DNA of 64,000 bases from Afipia massiliensis (GTDB taxonomy: Bacteria; Pseudomonadota; Alphaproteobacteria; Rhizobiales; Xanthobacteraceae): positions 2,667,501 to 2,731,500 of the forward strand of contig NZ_LBIA02000001.1 in NCBI RefSeq assembly GCF_001006325.2, in the 5' to 3' direction. This document shows positions 35,428 to 46,440 of this stretch, in pieces. The notes beneath the pieces are model-generated. The model did no database searches. It was not told the origin of the DNA and saw nothing but the letters and a program-made list of their open reading frames with translations. Numbering within the stretch: the first letter of the stretch is position 1; each line of letters opens with the position of its first letter. A program made the translations under genes and the position numbers.

Positions 35428-36321
35428 TCAGCCTGCCACGAACTCGCTGCGCTTGTAGCCCTGCATGTAGAGCAACGCGGTGAGATCGCCGTGATCGATC
35501 CGTGCGCCGGCCGCTGCGGCAACCGCTGGCTTGGCGTGATAGGCGACGCCGACGCCGGCCTGCTCGATCATGCCGAGATCGTTGGCGCCGTCGCCGACCA
35601 CGAGCGTATCCAGATTGTCGAGGTCGAAGGACTCACGCAAATCCACCAGCGTCGCGAGCTTCGCCTCGCGTCCCAAGATCGGCTCGGCGACTTGTCCGGT
35701 CAGCTTGCCGCTCTCGGTCAACAGTTCGTTGGCGCGGTTTTCCTGAAATCCGACCAGCTCAGCGACGCGTTTGGTGAACAGCGTGAAGCCGCCCGAGACG
35801 AGGCATGTATAGGCGCCGTGCGCGCGCATGGTGCGGACCAGTTCGACCGCGCCCGGCGTCAGCGTGATGCGGCTCTTGAGGACCTCATCGACCACTGTGA
35901 CCGGAAGACCCTTCAGCAGCGCGACGCGCTCGCGCAGCGCCGGCTCGAATTCGATCTCGCCGCGCATGGCGCGCTCGGTGATCGCGGCGACGTGCGCCTT
36001 GAGACCCGCGAAGTCGGCGAGTTCGTCGATGCATTCCTGGCCGATCATGGTTGAATCCATGTCCGCCAGCAGCAGCTTCTTGCGCCGGTCGAGCTGCGGC
36101 TGCACCACGACATCGGCGCGGATGCCGTTGAGGGCCTCGCGCAGCCGGTCTGAAATTGTGCGAATGTCGTCGGTGCTGCTAAAGCGGATATCGGCGGCGA
36201 CGCCTTCGAACAGCCAGTCGCCATGTTCGGGCGACGGCAGCGCGGCGCGTGCGGCATCGATCGCGGTCGAGTCGAGTTCGGGCTCGGCGGGATTGCAGAT
36301 CAGTGTGACGACGAGAGACAT
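35428..36321 (-). CDS. serB: Phosphoserine phosphatase
   Basis: From ATG 36321 the protein has 297 residues. The HAD nucleophile motif [18 protein letters not shown] has Asp87 and Asp89. Motif II is [11 protein letters not shown], a Lys lies in the linker, and [25 protein letters not shown] is motif III/IV with cap closure. The N-terminal about 80 residues are an ACT-like extension seen in SerB. It makes L-serine from phosphoserine. It is divergent from miaA with only 9 bp between start codons. Confidence 0.97.
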   Translation of the reverse strand: MSLVVTLICNPAEPELDSTAIDAARAALPSPEHGDWLFEGVAADIRFSSTDDIRTISDRLREALNGIRADVVVQPQLDRRKKLLLADMDSTMIGQECIDELADFAGLKAHVAAITERAMRGEIEFEPALRERVALLKGLPVTVVDEVLKSRITLTPGAVELVRTMRAHGAYTCLVSGGFTLFTKRVAELVGFQENRANELLTESGKLTGQVAEPILGREAKLATLVDLRESFDLDNLDTLVVGDGANDLGMIEQAGVGVAYHAKPAVAAAAGARIDHGDLTALLYMQGYKRSEFVAG

Positions 36322-36330
36322 GACGGCTCG

Positions 36331-37320
36331 ATGTTGAAAGATGGCGTGGAGGGCAGCGGCGGCACCAAGGCCGTGCTTATCGCAGGGCCGACGGCCAGCG
36401 GCAAGTCGGCGCTGGCGCTCGCCCTTGCGGAAGCGACCGGCGGCGTCGTCATCAATACCGATTCCATGCAGGTTTATCGCGACCTGCGGATCATCACGGC
36501 GCGGCCGACGCCGGACGAAGAGGCGCGCGTCCCGCACCGGCTATATGGCTACTGCGACGCTGCGGTGAACTGCTCGGCCGGGTCATGGGTGACGGATGCC
36601 GCAGCGGTGCTGGCGGAGGCGAGGGCGACCAATCGCCTGCCGATCTTCATCGGTGGCACCGGATTGTACTTCAAGGCGCTGACCCGCGGCCTGTCGGCGG
36701 TGCCGCCGATTCCGCAGGAGGTGCGTGACAGTGTGCGCGCACGGATGGAACGGGATGGTGTCGAGGCGCTGCATGCGGAACTGGCGCGGCGCGATCCGGT
36801 CTCGGGCGACAAGCTCAAGCCGCGTGACAGCGCACGCGTCGCGCGGGCGCTGGAAGTGATCGAAGCCACCGGCCGCACGCTGCCGGACTGGCACAATGAG
36901 GGACTTCCGCCGCTGCTTGAGCCCGAAGGGATCAAAGCCGTTTTTCTCGCGCCGGACCGTAACGAACTCTACGCCCGTATCGACCATCGCTTCACAATGA
37001 TGTTCGATGGCGGCGCGCTGGACGAGGTTGCGGCGCTGGCGGCGCGCAAGCTCGATCCGATCCTGCCGGCGATGAAGGCGCATGGCGTGCCGGCAATGAT
37101 CCGGTATCTCGCGGGGGACATCACGCGCGAGAAGGCCATCGAGATCGGCCAGACCGACACCCGCCATTACGCCAAGCGGCAGTTCACCTGGTTCAGGCAC
37201 CAGTTGGGAGAGTTTGAATGGGTCGCCCCCGATGCGGCCCGCGAATGGCTCACCCACGCACTTTCGCTCTCGCCAAACGCGAGGAAACGGCTAAGCTCCA
37301 CTGACCAAGCGCGGGCTTGA
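36331..37320 (+). CDS. miaA: tRNA dimethylallyltransferase
   Basis: The 329-residue protein has the P-loop [17 protein letters not shown] (residues about 18-34), [26 protein letters not shown] with the catalytic Asp and Arg residues, [15 protein letters not shown], and the C-terminal [15 protein letters not shown]. It adds a dimethylallyl group to A37 of tRNAs reading UNN codons. The ilvI promoter overlaps its last codons. Confidence 0.97.
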   Translation: MLKDGVEGSGGTKAVLIAGPTASGKSALALALAEATGGVVINTDSMQVYRDLRIITARPTPDEEARVPHRLYGYCDAAVNCSAGSWVTDAAAVLAEARATNRLPIFIGGTGLYFKALTRGLSAVPPIPQEVRDSVRARMERDGVEALHAELARRDPVSGDKLKPRDSARVARALEVIEATGRTLPDWHNEGLPPLLEPEGIKAVFLAPDRNELYARIDHRFTMMFDGGALDEVAALAARKLDPILPAMKAHGVPAMIRYLAGDITREKAIEIGQTDTRHYAKRQFTWFRHQLGEFEWVAPDAAREWLTHALSLSPNARKRLSSTDQARA

Positions 37321-37344
37321 CTTTCAGTATTTGGATCGTATAAC
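37317..37344 (+). promoter_or_regulatory. Promoter of the ilvI leader and operon
   Basis: TTGACT (37317-37322), a 16-base spacer and TATAAC (37339-37344) overlap the miaA stop codon. The predicted transcript start is about 25 bases before the leader peptide ATG. Confidence 0.65.
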
Positions 37345-37375
37345 CCGCGCAACCTTTGGAAACTCGAAGACGATA

Positions 37376-37441
37376 ATGCGCAATAAAGTTACCAGCCTCC
37401 TTATTATCGTCGTACCCTGGCGCACCGCTGGGGGTAGCTGA
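37376..37441 (+). CDS. ilvI leader peptide (branched-chain amino acid attenuator)
   Basis: This 21-codon frame (ATG 37376, TGA 37439-37441) begins MRNKVT. It contains seven residues SLLIIVV with consecutive Leu-Leu-Ile-Ile-Val-Val codons (37397-37414), then a short PWRTAGGS end. All three end-product amino acids of the downstream pathway are represented back to back, the hallmark of ilv attenuation leaders. Slow decoding of these codons would stall the ribosome and favour the antiterminator (37421-37428 with 37459-37468). Fast decoding favours the terminator at 37469-37497. Confidence 0.85.
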   Translation: MRNKVTSLLIIVVPWRTAGGS

Positions 37442-37497
37442 CGGCTACCCACGACAAGGCGGTGTGCGAAGGGTCCTCTCGGGCCCTTTTTTATTTT
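37421..37497 (+). terminator. Attenuator structures before ilvI
   Basis: The terminator is AAGGGTCC (37469-37476), a TCTC loop, then GGGCCCTT (37481-37488) followed by T-rich DNA to 37497. An upstream hairpin pairs GGGTAGC near 37432 with GGCTACCC near 37443-37450. The competing pair is CGCACCGC (37421-37428) with GCGGTGTGCG (37459-37468), which would sit next to and compete with the terminator. Confidence 0.78.
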
Positions 37498-37542
37498 CGG
37501 AAGCCTCGACCAATCTGCGCGACAAGCGCCCCGGAGCGAACC

Positions 37543-39321
37543 ATGAGTGACAGCAAGGCACACGATCCCAACCAGATGACCGGCGCGGCGATGATCGTAC
37601 GCGCGCTCAAGGATCACGGGGTCAAGCATATCTTCGGATACCCGGGCGGCGCGGTGCTTCCGATTTACGACGAGATCTTCCAGCAGAGCGACGTCGAGCA
37701 CATTCTGGTGCGGCACGAGCAGGGCGCAGGCCATGCGGCGGAGGGCTACGCCCGCTCCACCGGTCTGCCGGGCGTTGCACTGGTGACGTCCGGTCCTGGC
37801 GCCACCAACATGGTCACGCCGCTGACCGACGCGCTGATGGACTCGATCCCGCTGGTCTGCATCACCGGACAGGTCCCCACCCATCTGATCGGCAACGACG
37901 CGTTTCAGGAATGCGACACGGTCGGCATCACGCGGCCCTGCACCAAGCACAACTGGCTGGTGCGCCGGATCGAGGATTTGCCGCAAGTGCTGCATGAAGC
38001 GTTCTACGTCGCGACCACGGGCCGACCCGGCCCGGTGGTGGTGGACGTGCCGAAAGACGTGCAGTTCGCGACCGGCACCTATCATCCGCCGCGCAAATCG
38101 GACGTGCATATTTCCTACAATCCGCGCGTGAAGGGCGATGCCGCGCAGATCCGCAAGGCTGTGGCGTTGCTTGCTTCGGCGCGGCGTCCGGTGATCTATT
38201 CCGGTGGCGGTGTCATCAACTCCGGCCGCGAAGCCTCCAAGCTGCTGCGCGAACTGGTTGAGGTCACCGGCTTTCCGATCACGTCGACGCTGATGGGGCT
38301 CGGCGCGTATCCGGCGTCGGGCAAGAACTGGCTCGGCATGCTGGGCATGCACGGCACTTACGAAGCCAACATGGCGATGCACGATTGCGACGTGATGCTG
38401 TGCATCGGCGCGCGCTTCGATGACCGCATCACCGGCCGCACCGACGCGTTCTCGCCGAACTCGAAGAAGATCCACATCGACATCGATCCGTCGTCGATCA
38501 ACAAGAACATCCGCGTCGATGTGCCGATCATCGGGGATGTCGCCAATGTGCTGGGCGACATCCTGACGGTGTTCAAGGCCGAGGCCCAAAAGCCGAAGAT
38601 CGACCCGTGGTGGTTCGAGATCGGACGCTGGCGCGCGCGAAATTCGCTGGCCTACAAGAAGAACGACGACATCATCCTGCCGCAGTATGCAATTCAGCGG
38701 CTCTTCGAGCTGACCAGAAATCATGACACCTACATCACGACGGAAGTCGGTCAGCATCAGATGTGGGCAGCGCAGTTTTTCGGCTTTGAGGAGCCGCACC
38801 GCTGGATGACCTCCGGCGGTCTCGGCACCATGGGCTACGGCCTGCCGGCGGCGCTGGGCGTGCAGGTGGCTCACCCGGACAGCCTCGTGATCGACATCGC
38901 GGGCGATGCCTCGGTGCAGATGACGATGCAGGAGATGTCGAGCGCGGTTCAGTACGAACTTCCGATCAAGATTTTCATCCTCAACAACCAGTACATGGGC
39001 ATGGTGCGCCAGTGGCAGCAGCTGCTGCACGGCAACCGGTTGTCGCATTCCTATTCGGAAGCGCTGCCGGATTTCGTCAAGCTCGCCGATGCGTTCGGTT
39101 GCGTCGGGCTCCAGGTGATCAAGCCCGGCGATCTCGACGGCGCGATCAACGAAATGATCAAGGTCAAGAAGCCGGTGCTGTTCGACTGCCGTGTTGCGGC
39201 GCTGGAAAACTGCTTCCCGATGATTCCATCGGGCAAGGCCCATAACGAGATGTTGCTTCCTGCGGAAGCAAACGAAGAAGCAACGACCGCGGCGTTCGCC
39301 GGCGGCAAGGCGCTGGTGTGA
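37543..39321 (+). CDS. ilvI: Acetolactate synthase large subunit
   Basis: ATG 37543 gives 592 residues. Landmarks are the N-terminal FGYPGGAVLPIYDE, the catalytic Glu in RHEQGAGHAAEGYARSTG, SGPGATNMVTPLTDALMDS, and the FAD domain with RPVIYSGGGV. The thiamine-diphosphate motif GDASVQMTMQEMSSAVQYELPIKIFILNN completes it. It condenses two pyruvates, or pyruvate with 2-ketobutyrate, in Val/Leu/Ile synthesis. It is followed immediately by the regulatory subunit gene and preceded by an attenuator. Confidence 0.97.
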   Translation: MSDSKAHDPNQMTGAAMIVRALKDHGVKHIFGYPGGAVLPIYDEIFQQSDVEHILVRHEQGAGHAAEGYARSTGLPGVALVTSGPGATNMVTPLTDALMDSIPLVCITGQVPTHLIGNDAFQECDTVGITRPCTKHNWLVRRIEDLPQVLHEAFYVATTGRPGPVVVDVPKDVQFATGTYHPPRKSDVHISYNPRVKGDAAQIRKAVALLASARRPVIYSGGGVINSGREASKLLRELVEVTGFPITSTLMGLGAYPASGKNWLGMLGMHGTYEANMAMHDCDVMLCIGARFDDRITGRTDAFSPNSKKIHIDIDPSSINKNIRVDVPIIGDVANVLGDILTVFKAEAQKPKIDPWWFEIGRWRARNSLAYKKNDDIILPQYAIQRLFELTRNHDTYITTEVGQHQMWAAQFFGFEEPHRWMTSGGLGTMGYGLPAALGVQVAHPDSLVIDIAGDASVQMTMQEMSSAVQYELPIKIFILNNQYMGMVRQWQQLLHGNRLSHSYSEALPDFVKLADAFGCVGLQVIKPGDLDGAINEMIKVKKPVLFDCRVAALENCFPMIPSGKAHNEMLLPAEANEEATTAAFAGGKALV

Positions 39322-39323
39322 CG

Positions 39324-39881
39324 ATGAAAGCAGAGACAATGGAACAGCCCGCATCCGCCTACTTTATGGAGGATCGTCACGATCCTAACGAGACGCATAC
39401 GTTGTCCGTGCTCGTGCAGAACGAGCCGGGCGTGCTTGCGCGTGTGATCGGCCTGTTTTCCGGCCGCGGTTACAACATCGACAGTCTCACGGTGTCGGAA
39501 ACCGAACATGCCAAGCATATGTCGCTGATCACCATCGTGACGACCGGTACGCCGATGGTAATCCAGCAGATCAAGCACCAGCTCGACCGCATGATCCCGG
39601 TCTATCGCGTGGTCGACATGACGCTCACCGGCCGCGCCATCGAGCGCGAACTGGCGATGGTGAAGGTCAAGGGGACCGGCGATCTGCGGATGGAAGCGCT
39701 GCGGCTGTCGGAAGCGTTCCGCGCCCGCGTGATCGATGCCACCACCGAGAGCTTTGTGTTCGAGATCACCGGAGGCACCGCCAAGATCGATCAGTTCATC
39801 AACCTGATGATTCCGCTCGGTCTCGTCGAGGTATCGCGGACCGGCGTCGCCGCAATCGCGCGCGGACCGGACGGAACGTAA
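39324..39881 (+). CDS. ilvN: Acetolactate synthase small (regulatory) subunit
   Basis: The 185-residue protein has an ACT domain (THTLSVLVQNEPGVLARVIGLFSGRGYNIDSLTVSETE) followed by the ALS_ss_C domain (LAMVKVKGTGDLRMEALRLSEAFRARVIDATTESFVFEITG). It binds valine and confers feedback inhibition. GTG 39318 overlapping the ilvI stop, and ATG 39339 or 39366, are alternative starts. It is often named ilvH. Confidence 0.95.
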   Translation: MKAETMEQPASAYFMEDRHDPNETHTLSVLVQNEPGVLARVIGLFSGRGYNIDSLTVSETEHAKHMSLITIVTTGTPMVIQQIKHQLDRMIPVYRVVDMTLTGRAIERELAMVKVKGTGDLRMEALRLSEAFRARVIDATTESFVFEITGGTAKIDQFINLMIPLGLVEVSRTGVAAIARGPDGT

Positions 39882-39900
39882 ACGCGCACATCTTCATCCC

Positions 39901-40773
39901 ATGAAACCAATCGATATCGCGCTGGCGGTCGCTGTGGCCGTCATCTGGGGAGTTGGCTTCGTGGCGACCCGGTTTGCGGTCGACGAGATGTCGGCGACGC
40001 TGCTGACGGCGCTGCGCTTCGGCATCACGGCGCTGCCCTGCCTGTTCCTGCCGCGTCCGAAGCTGTCATGGGGACTGATTGTCGCGATCAGCTGGTTGCT
40101 GGTGGCGCAATTTCTGGCGCAGACCTATGGCCTGGCCCATGGCGTGCCGGCCGGGTTGACTGCGGTGATCGTGCAGAGCCAGGCACTGTTCACGGTGGCT
40201 TTCGCGGCCATCTTCCTGCGCGAGCTGCCGACGCGGCTTCAAGTGCTTGGCATCGCGATCGCAATGTGCGGGTTGCTGCTGATCTGTTTCACCGTCGGTT
40301 ATGATTTCAGTGTCTGGGCGTTTTCGATATCGATGACCGCACCGGTCAGCTTTGCGGTGTCCAATCTGCTCCTGCGCCGCGCGCAGGACGTGTCGATGGT
40401 CGATCTGTTCGCGTGGATCGGCCTGCTGGCGATGCTGCCGCTGCTGGTAATCCTGCTCACTGTCGAAGGGCCTGCCGTCACGTGGCACGCGCTGACGCAC
40501 ATGTCGCTTCTGGCGGCTTCGTGTGTGCTGGCGCTGGCGCTGCTCGGGACGACGCTGGGCTACTGGATCTGGGGCCGGCTGCTAGGCAGATACTCAGCTG
40601 CGCAGGTGGTGCCGTTCGCGCTGCTGGTGCCCTTCTTCGGCGCCGGGGCATCGAGTATCGTGTTCGGCGAGACCTTTGGTCCGTTGCGCCTGACCGGCAT
40701 GATCGTTGTCGTGCTGGGCATTGCCGTCATGTTGCTTTCGCGTCGTCCGCCGCCCCTCGTTGAAGTGGCCTGA
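39901..40773 (+). CDS. EamA/DMT superfamily transporter
   Basis: The 290-residue protein has ten predicted membrane segments in two repeats, starting DIALAVAVAVIWGVGFVATRFAVDEMSATLLTALRFGITALPCLF. The second repeat includes SFAVSNLLLRRAQDV and ALLVPFFGAGASSIVFGETFGPLRLTGMIVVVLGIAVML. DMT transporters export metabolites, often amino acids. It lies 19 bp after ilvN and 4 bp before a LysE gene, so it is probably in the same unit and may export amino acids or intermediates; this is inference from context. Confidence 0.9.
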   Translation: MKPIDIALAVAVAVIWGVGFVATRFAVDEMSATLLTALRFGITALPCLFLPRPKLSWGLIVAISWLLVAQFLAQTYGLAHGVPAGLTAVIVQSQALFTVAFAAIFLRELPTRLQVLGIAIAMCGLLLICFTVGYDFSVWAFSISMTAPVSFAVSNLLLRRAQDVSMVDLFAWIGLLAMLPLLVILLTVEGPAVTWHALTHMSLLAASCVLALALLGTTLGYWIWGRLLGRYSAAQVVPFALLVPFFGAGASSIVFGETFGPLRLTGMIVVVLGIAVMLLSRRPPPLVEVA

Positions 40774-40777
40774 TCTC

Positions 40778-42545
<1,768 letters not shown>

Positions 42546-42590
42546 TCGTCCGGTTCCCCGCAAACGGGGACAGGCAGCAAGCATTCGTTA

Positions 42591-42617
42591 ACGGGGCCGC
42601 CTTCGCGGCCCCGTTTT
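42591..42617 (+). terminator. Intrinsic terminator after ilvC
   Basis: ACGGGGCCGC (42591-42600), CTTC, then GCGGCCCCGT (42605-42614) runs into TTTCGTT. Confidence 0.88.
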
Positions 42618-42843
42618 CGTTGCGGGGCGCCTAGGCCGGATCGCAGCTCCAGTACCGGTCCCGGGGCTGAACAGGCGCTGAACAGCCCCGGTAAACCCCT
42701 GCGGCTAAAGATCAAGTTGCAGGCGTATGACGGTTACACTACGGTTTTGTGACACGTCGCGGTTACCGGCCGCACGGTTTGCCTCCTGGCCGCCGCCAGC
42801 AAAGGCGTCAGCACAGTGCCGGGTGTAGTTCGCGTCAAAGGCA

Positions 42844-44565
42844 ATGTTGCCCCCGCCGACCTCAGTGCCGCCTACGCTGCCTCCCGCAAGCGCGGTTACG
42901 GGCACCCTTGCGCCTGTCGGGTACTGGCGGCTTCTCGCGGTGGCGATGCCGCATCTCGCGGCCCTCGGCGTTCTGCTGCAAACCGAAACGGATTTTGGCT
43001 CGCGTCTGGTCTTCCTATTGTGCTGGGGCGCGCTGAATTTTTCGTGGATTGCGCTGCTGCGGCGACCTGCGCTGTCCGGTGCGCTGTCGCTGACGATGAT
43101 CGTTGTGCTCGTACTGCTGTCGCGCCTCAAGCACGACATCGTGCAAATGACCGTGAACTTCGTCGATCTCATGATGATCGACCGCGACAGCGTCGCGTTC
43201 CTGTTCACGATCTTCCCGAGCCTGCGCTGGTCCGCGGTGATTTCAGCGCTGCTGATCGTCCCGCTGATGGTGGCGCTGTGGCGGCTCGATCCGTTTCGCA
43301 TCCGCCGGCTGCCGGCGGCGGTCACGGCGCTCGCCTGCATCGCGGGACTTGCGGGTTGTTCGCTGACGTGGCCGCAGGAGGACTGGCGCGGATACTACGC
43401 AGACAATTATATCTCGAAGTTCGCGCGCTCCGGCGTGATCGCGGTGTCCGATTTCGCCAATGGCGGGTTCATGGAATCCGATGCGGTCGCGCTCGAGCGT
43501 CTGAAGCTTCCCCTGGAAGAAGCGTGCCATCCGGCAGGGCGGCGCCCGCATATCATCATGATCCACGACGAGTCGAGCTACGACATCCGCTCGGCGCCGC
43601 AGATCAAGGTGCCTGCCGGTTATGGAAGGCATTTCGTTTCTGGCGACGGCAAGGTGCGAAAGTTTCTCGCCGAAAGCAACGGTGGCTCGAGCTGGCTGAC
43701 GGAATACAATGTGCTGACCGGCCTTTCGTCGCGCTCGTTCGGAAGGTTTTCGTATTTCGTGACCCGCATCGCGTCGGGCCGGGTCGAGCGTGGGCTGCCG
43801 CTGGCGTTGCGCCGCTGTGGCTACAGCACCGTATCACTCTATCCTGCCTATGGCGCGTTTATGAGCGCGCGCAGTTTCCAGACCACCACCGGCATCCAGA
43901 AATTCTACGACGCACGCGATCTCGGCGCGAAAGGTATCGAGACCGACGCCTTCTTCTATGACAACGCAGTCCGGCTGCTGTCGCAGGAAAAGCAGGGCAC
44001 GCCGGTCTTCATGTATGTCTATCTCGGCGCCAATCACTTCCCGTGGGTATCCACCTTCCGCCCGGAGCAGACGCCGGCATGGCGCACTCTTGGCAACGAG
44101 CCGAAGATCGATGAATACCTGCGCCGCCAGACCATGAGCGCGCAGGACTACAACGCGTTCGTTGCGAAGCTGAAGAAGCAGTTTCCCACCGAGCCATTCT
44201 TGATCGTGCGTTATGGCGATCACCAGCCGGAATTCTCATCGCTCATCATCGAACCGAATCTGACCGAGGATGACATTGCAAAACGGCTGATGGTCTATGA
44301 CCCGCGCTATTTCGCGACCTATTACGCCATCGATTCCGTCAACTTCAAACCCGTCGGCAGTCCGACTGCGATGGAAACCATCGACGCGGCCTATCTGCCG
44401 CTGGTTGTTCAGGACGCTGCCGGTATCCCGCTCGATCCGTCGTTCGAGGAGCAGAAGAAGATCATGCTCCGCTGCAAGGGGCTGTTCTATTCCTGCAAGG
44501 ACGGTGCGGAGGCGCGGCGCTTCAATCGCCTGCTGATCGACGCCGGGTTCATCAAGAACCTTTAG
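42844..44565 (+). CDS. LTA synthase/OpgB-like membrane transferase (sulfatase fold), copy 1
   Basis: The 573-residue protein has four to five N-terminal membrane segments (up to about residue 175) and a large alkaline-phosphatase/sulfatase-fold domain. Metal-site candidates are HDESSYDI (Glu243) and VRYGDHQP (Asp459/His460). GGSSWLTEYNVLTGLSSRSFG occupies the position where the family normally has the catalytic Thr; here it is Ser283. Such enzymes transfer phosphoglycerol or phosphoethanolamine to glycans or lipids in the periplasm. The start has no strong ribosome binding site and could be a little downstream. It is 18 bp upstream of a homologous gene. Confidence 0.82.
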   Translation: MLPPPTSVPPTLPPASAVTGTLAPVGYWRLLAVAMPHLAALGVLLQTETDFGSRLVFLLCWGALNFSWIALLRRPALSGALSLTMIVVLVLLSRLKHDIVQMTVNFVDLMMIDRDSVAFLFTIFPSLRWSAVISALLIVPLMVALWRLDPFRIRRLPAAVTALACIAGLAGCSLTWPQEDWRGYYADNYISKFARSGVIAVSDFANGGFMESDAVALERLKLPLEEACHPAGRRPHIIMIHDESSYDIRSAPQIKVPAGYGRHFVSGDGKVRKFLAESNGGSSWLTEYNVLTGLSSRSFGRFSYFVTRIASGRVERGLPLALRRCGYSTVSLYPAYGAFMSARSFQTTTGIQKFYDARDLGAKGIETDAFFYDNAVRLLSQEKQGTPVFMYVYLGANHFPWVSTFRPEQTPAWRTLGNEPKIDEYLRRQTMSAQDYNAFVAKLKKQFPTEPFLIVRYGDHQPEFSSLIIEPNLTEDDIAKRLMVYDPRYFATYYAIDSVNFKPVGSPTAMETIDAAYLPLVVQDAAGIPLDPSFEEQKKIMLRCKGLFYSCKDGAEARRFNRLLIDAGFIKNL

Positions 44566-44583
44566 CCGCAACGGACCCGCTTC

Positions 44584-46320
44584 ATGTCAAACGTCACGAC
44601 ATTGATCCAGCGCAGCAAGCACCGGCTTCTATTGAAGCCGCTCGGAGAGGGGGGATGGCTCTGGTTCCTGCGCGTGGCGCTGATCGCCGCGATGCATCTG
44701 GCTGCCGTCTATCTTCTGGCATCGGTCGAATACGGCCCGTTCGCGATGACGCTGGCGCTGCTGACATGGGCGCTGCTGAATTTCATGTCGCTGATCGTGC
44801 TGCGCCGACCGGGTATTTCCGCGGCGCTGTCGCTGGCTGTGGTTGCGATCCTGATTACGCTGTCGCAGTTCAAATACGGGATCACGCAGCTCACGCTGAC
44901 GTTCCTGGACTTTCTCATTATCGATCGCGACACGTTTTCGTTTCTGCATTCGATCTTCCCGCAACTGAAGACGCTGTCCTTTCTGCTCGCAGTCATCGCT
45001 GTGCCGGTGATCTGGCTGATCTGGCGCGCCGATCCGTTCCGTATTCGCCGCGCGGTGTCCGCGGCTGGTGCGACGGCCTGTGTCGCGCTGATCGCAGGAC
45101 TGTCGGTGATCTATCCCGAGCAGCCGTGGGAACCGTTCCAGGGCGTCAATCATATCTCGAACCTGGCGCGATCCGGCGTCGTGTCGGTGTCGCACCTGAC
45201 ATCGACGGGCTGGATCGAAGCCGATCCGCCGAACATGATCGGGTCCGCGCAAGCGTCGCAGATTGAGACGGAATGTGCACCGGGCGCCAAGCGGCCGAAC
45301 ATCGTCATGGTGCTGGACGAGTCCAGCTTCGACATCAGCGCCGCGCCCGGCATCAAGGTGCCGGAGAATTATCGTGATTTCTTCAAGTCGGCGGACGGAC
45401 GGCAGCGGTCGTTCATCGCGGAATCCGCCGGTGGGCCGACCTGGTACACCGAGTTCAATGTTCTGACCGGCCTGTCGGCGCGGTCGTTCGGCAAGCTCAA
45501 GTTCTATGTCACGCGGATCGCGGCGGGCAAGATTTCGCGCGGGTTGCCGCAGGCCTTGCAGCGCTGCGGCTACCGGACGTTCTCGCTGTATCCGACCTAC
45601 GGCGATTTCCTCAGCGCGCGGAGCTTCCAGACATCCGCCGGGATCGACAAGTTCATCGACATGGCCGACATGGGCGTCAGCGAGGACATGCAGCCCGACA
45701 GATTCTATTTCGATCAGGCGTTGCAGTTGATCGCGCGCGAGCGCAAAGCCGATCAGCCGATGTTCGTGCTCGTCTACCTCACGGCCAATCACTTCCCCTG
45801 GACGACGAGCTACCGGCCGGATCTGACGCCAGCGAGCTGGACAGCACCGGGCAACACTGCTGAAGTAGACGAGTACATCCGCCGTCAGGCGATGACGGCG
45901 GCGGACTACGCCACCTTCGTCGCGCGGCTGAAGGCCGACTACCCGGATGATCCGTTCCTGCTGGTGCGTTTCGGGGATCATCAGCCGGCGATCTCCCAGA
46001 AGCTGCTGGAGCCGAAACTGCCACAGGCGATGCTGGCAAACCGCATCATGACGCACGATCTGCGCTATTACAAAACCTACTATGCGATCGACGCGCTTAA
46101 CTACAAGCCGGACATGTCGTCGGCGCTGGAAACACTCGACGCGGCCTATCTGCCGCTTGCGGTTCAGGAGGCGGCGGGTATTCCGCTCGATTCCACGTTC
46201 GCCGAGCAGAAGAAGATCATGCTCCGCTGCAAGGGCCTGTTCTATACCTGCAAGGAAGGCGCGGAAGCCAAGCGGTTCAATCGCCTGCTGATCGACGCTG
46301 GGTTCGTTAAGAACCTTTAG
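44584..46320 (+). CDS. LTA synthase/OpgB-like membrane transferase (sulfatase fold), copy 2
   Basis: The 578-residue protein is homologous to copy 1 along its whole length: similar membrane segments, LDESSFDI (Glu246), the presumed catalytic Thr286 in GGPTWYTEFNVLTGLSARSFG, NHFPW, and VRFGDHQP. The last about 40 residues (EQKKIMLRCKGLFY, AKRFNRLLIDAGFVKNL) are almost identical to copy 1, also in DNA. Likely role: adding phosphoglycerol-type groups to periplasmic glucans or another envelope polymer. The pair probably arose by tandem duplication and forms one operon. Confidence 0.84.
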   Translation: MSNVTTLIQRSKHRLLLKPLGEGGWLWFLRVALIAAMHLAAVYLLASVEYGPFAMTLALLTWALLNFMSLIVLRRPGISAALSLAVVAILITLSQFKYGITQLTLTFLDFLIIDRDTFSFLHSIFPQLKTLSFLLAVIAVPVIWLIWRADPFRIRRAVSAAGATACVALIAGLSVIYPEQPWEPFQGVNHISNLARSGVVSVSHLTSTGWIEADPPNMIGSAQASQIETECAPGAKRPNIVMVLDESSFDISAAPGIKVPENYRDFFKSADGRQRSFIAESAGGPTWYTEFNVLTGLSARSFGKLKFYVTRIAAGKISRGLPQALQRCGYRTFSLYPTYGDFLSARSFQTSAGIDKFIDMADMGVSEDMQPDRFYFDQALQLIARERKADQPMFVLVYLTANHFPWTTSYRPDLTPASWTAPGNTAEVDEYIRRQAMTAADYATFVARLKADYPDDPFLLVRFGDHQPAISQKLLEPKLPQAMLANRIMTHDLRYYKTYYAIDALNYKPDMSSALETLDAAYLPLAVQEAAGIPLDSTFAEQKKIMLRCKGLFYTCKEGAEAKRFNRLLIDAGFVKNL

Positions 46321-46332
46321 GCAACCGCATTT

Positions 46333-46438
46333 GTCGTCACCCTGAGGTGCCGTAGCGAAGCGGAGGCCTCGAAGGGCGACGGCGGATTTCGAGCAATCAT
46401 CCTTCGAGGCTCGCAAGCGCTCGCACCTCAGGATGACG
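46333..46438. repeat. Palindromic repeat with CCTGAGGTGC arms, family C
   Basis: GTCACCCTGAGGTGC (46336-46350) faces GCACCTCAGGATGAC (46424-46438). The inner GAGGCCTCGAAGG and CCTTCGAGGC blocks are also complementary. Sequences of this type are very common between genes in Bradyrhizobium relatives. It lies between convergent gene ends, where it may end transcripts. Confidence 0.8.
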
Positions 46439-46440
46439 GG

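Noticed and set aside
37324-39354. 676-codon open frame antisense to ilvI
   Set aside because: His/Arg/Asp-rich composition typical of the shadow frame of a GC-rich gene; no family resemblance, while ilvI on the other strand is certain.
44629-46416. 595-codon open frame antisense to the second transferase gene
   Set aside because: Arg-rich shadow frame running through the palindrome at 46333-46438, opposite a clear membrane-enzyme gene.
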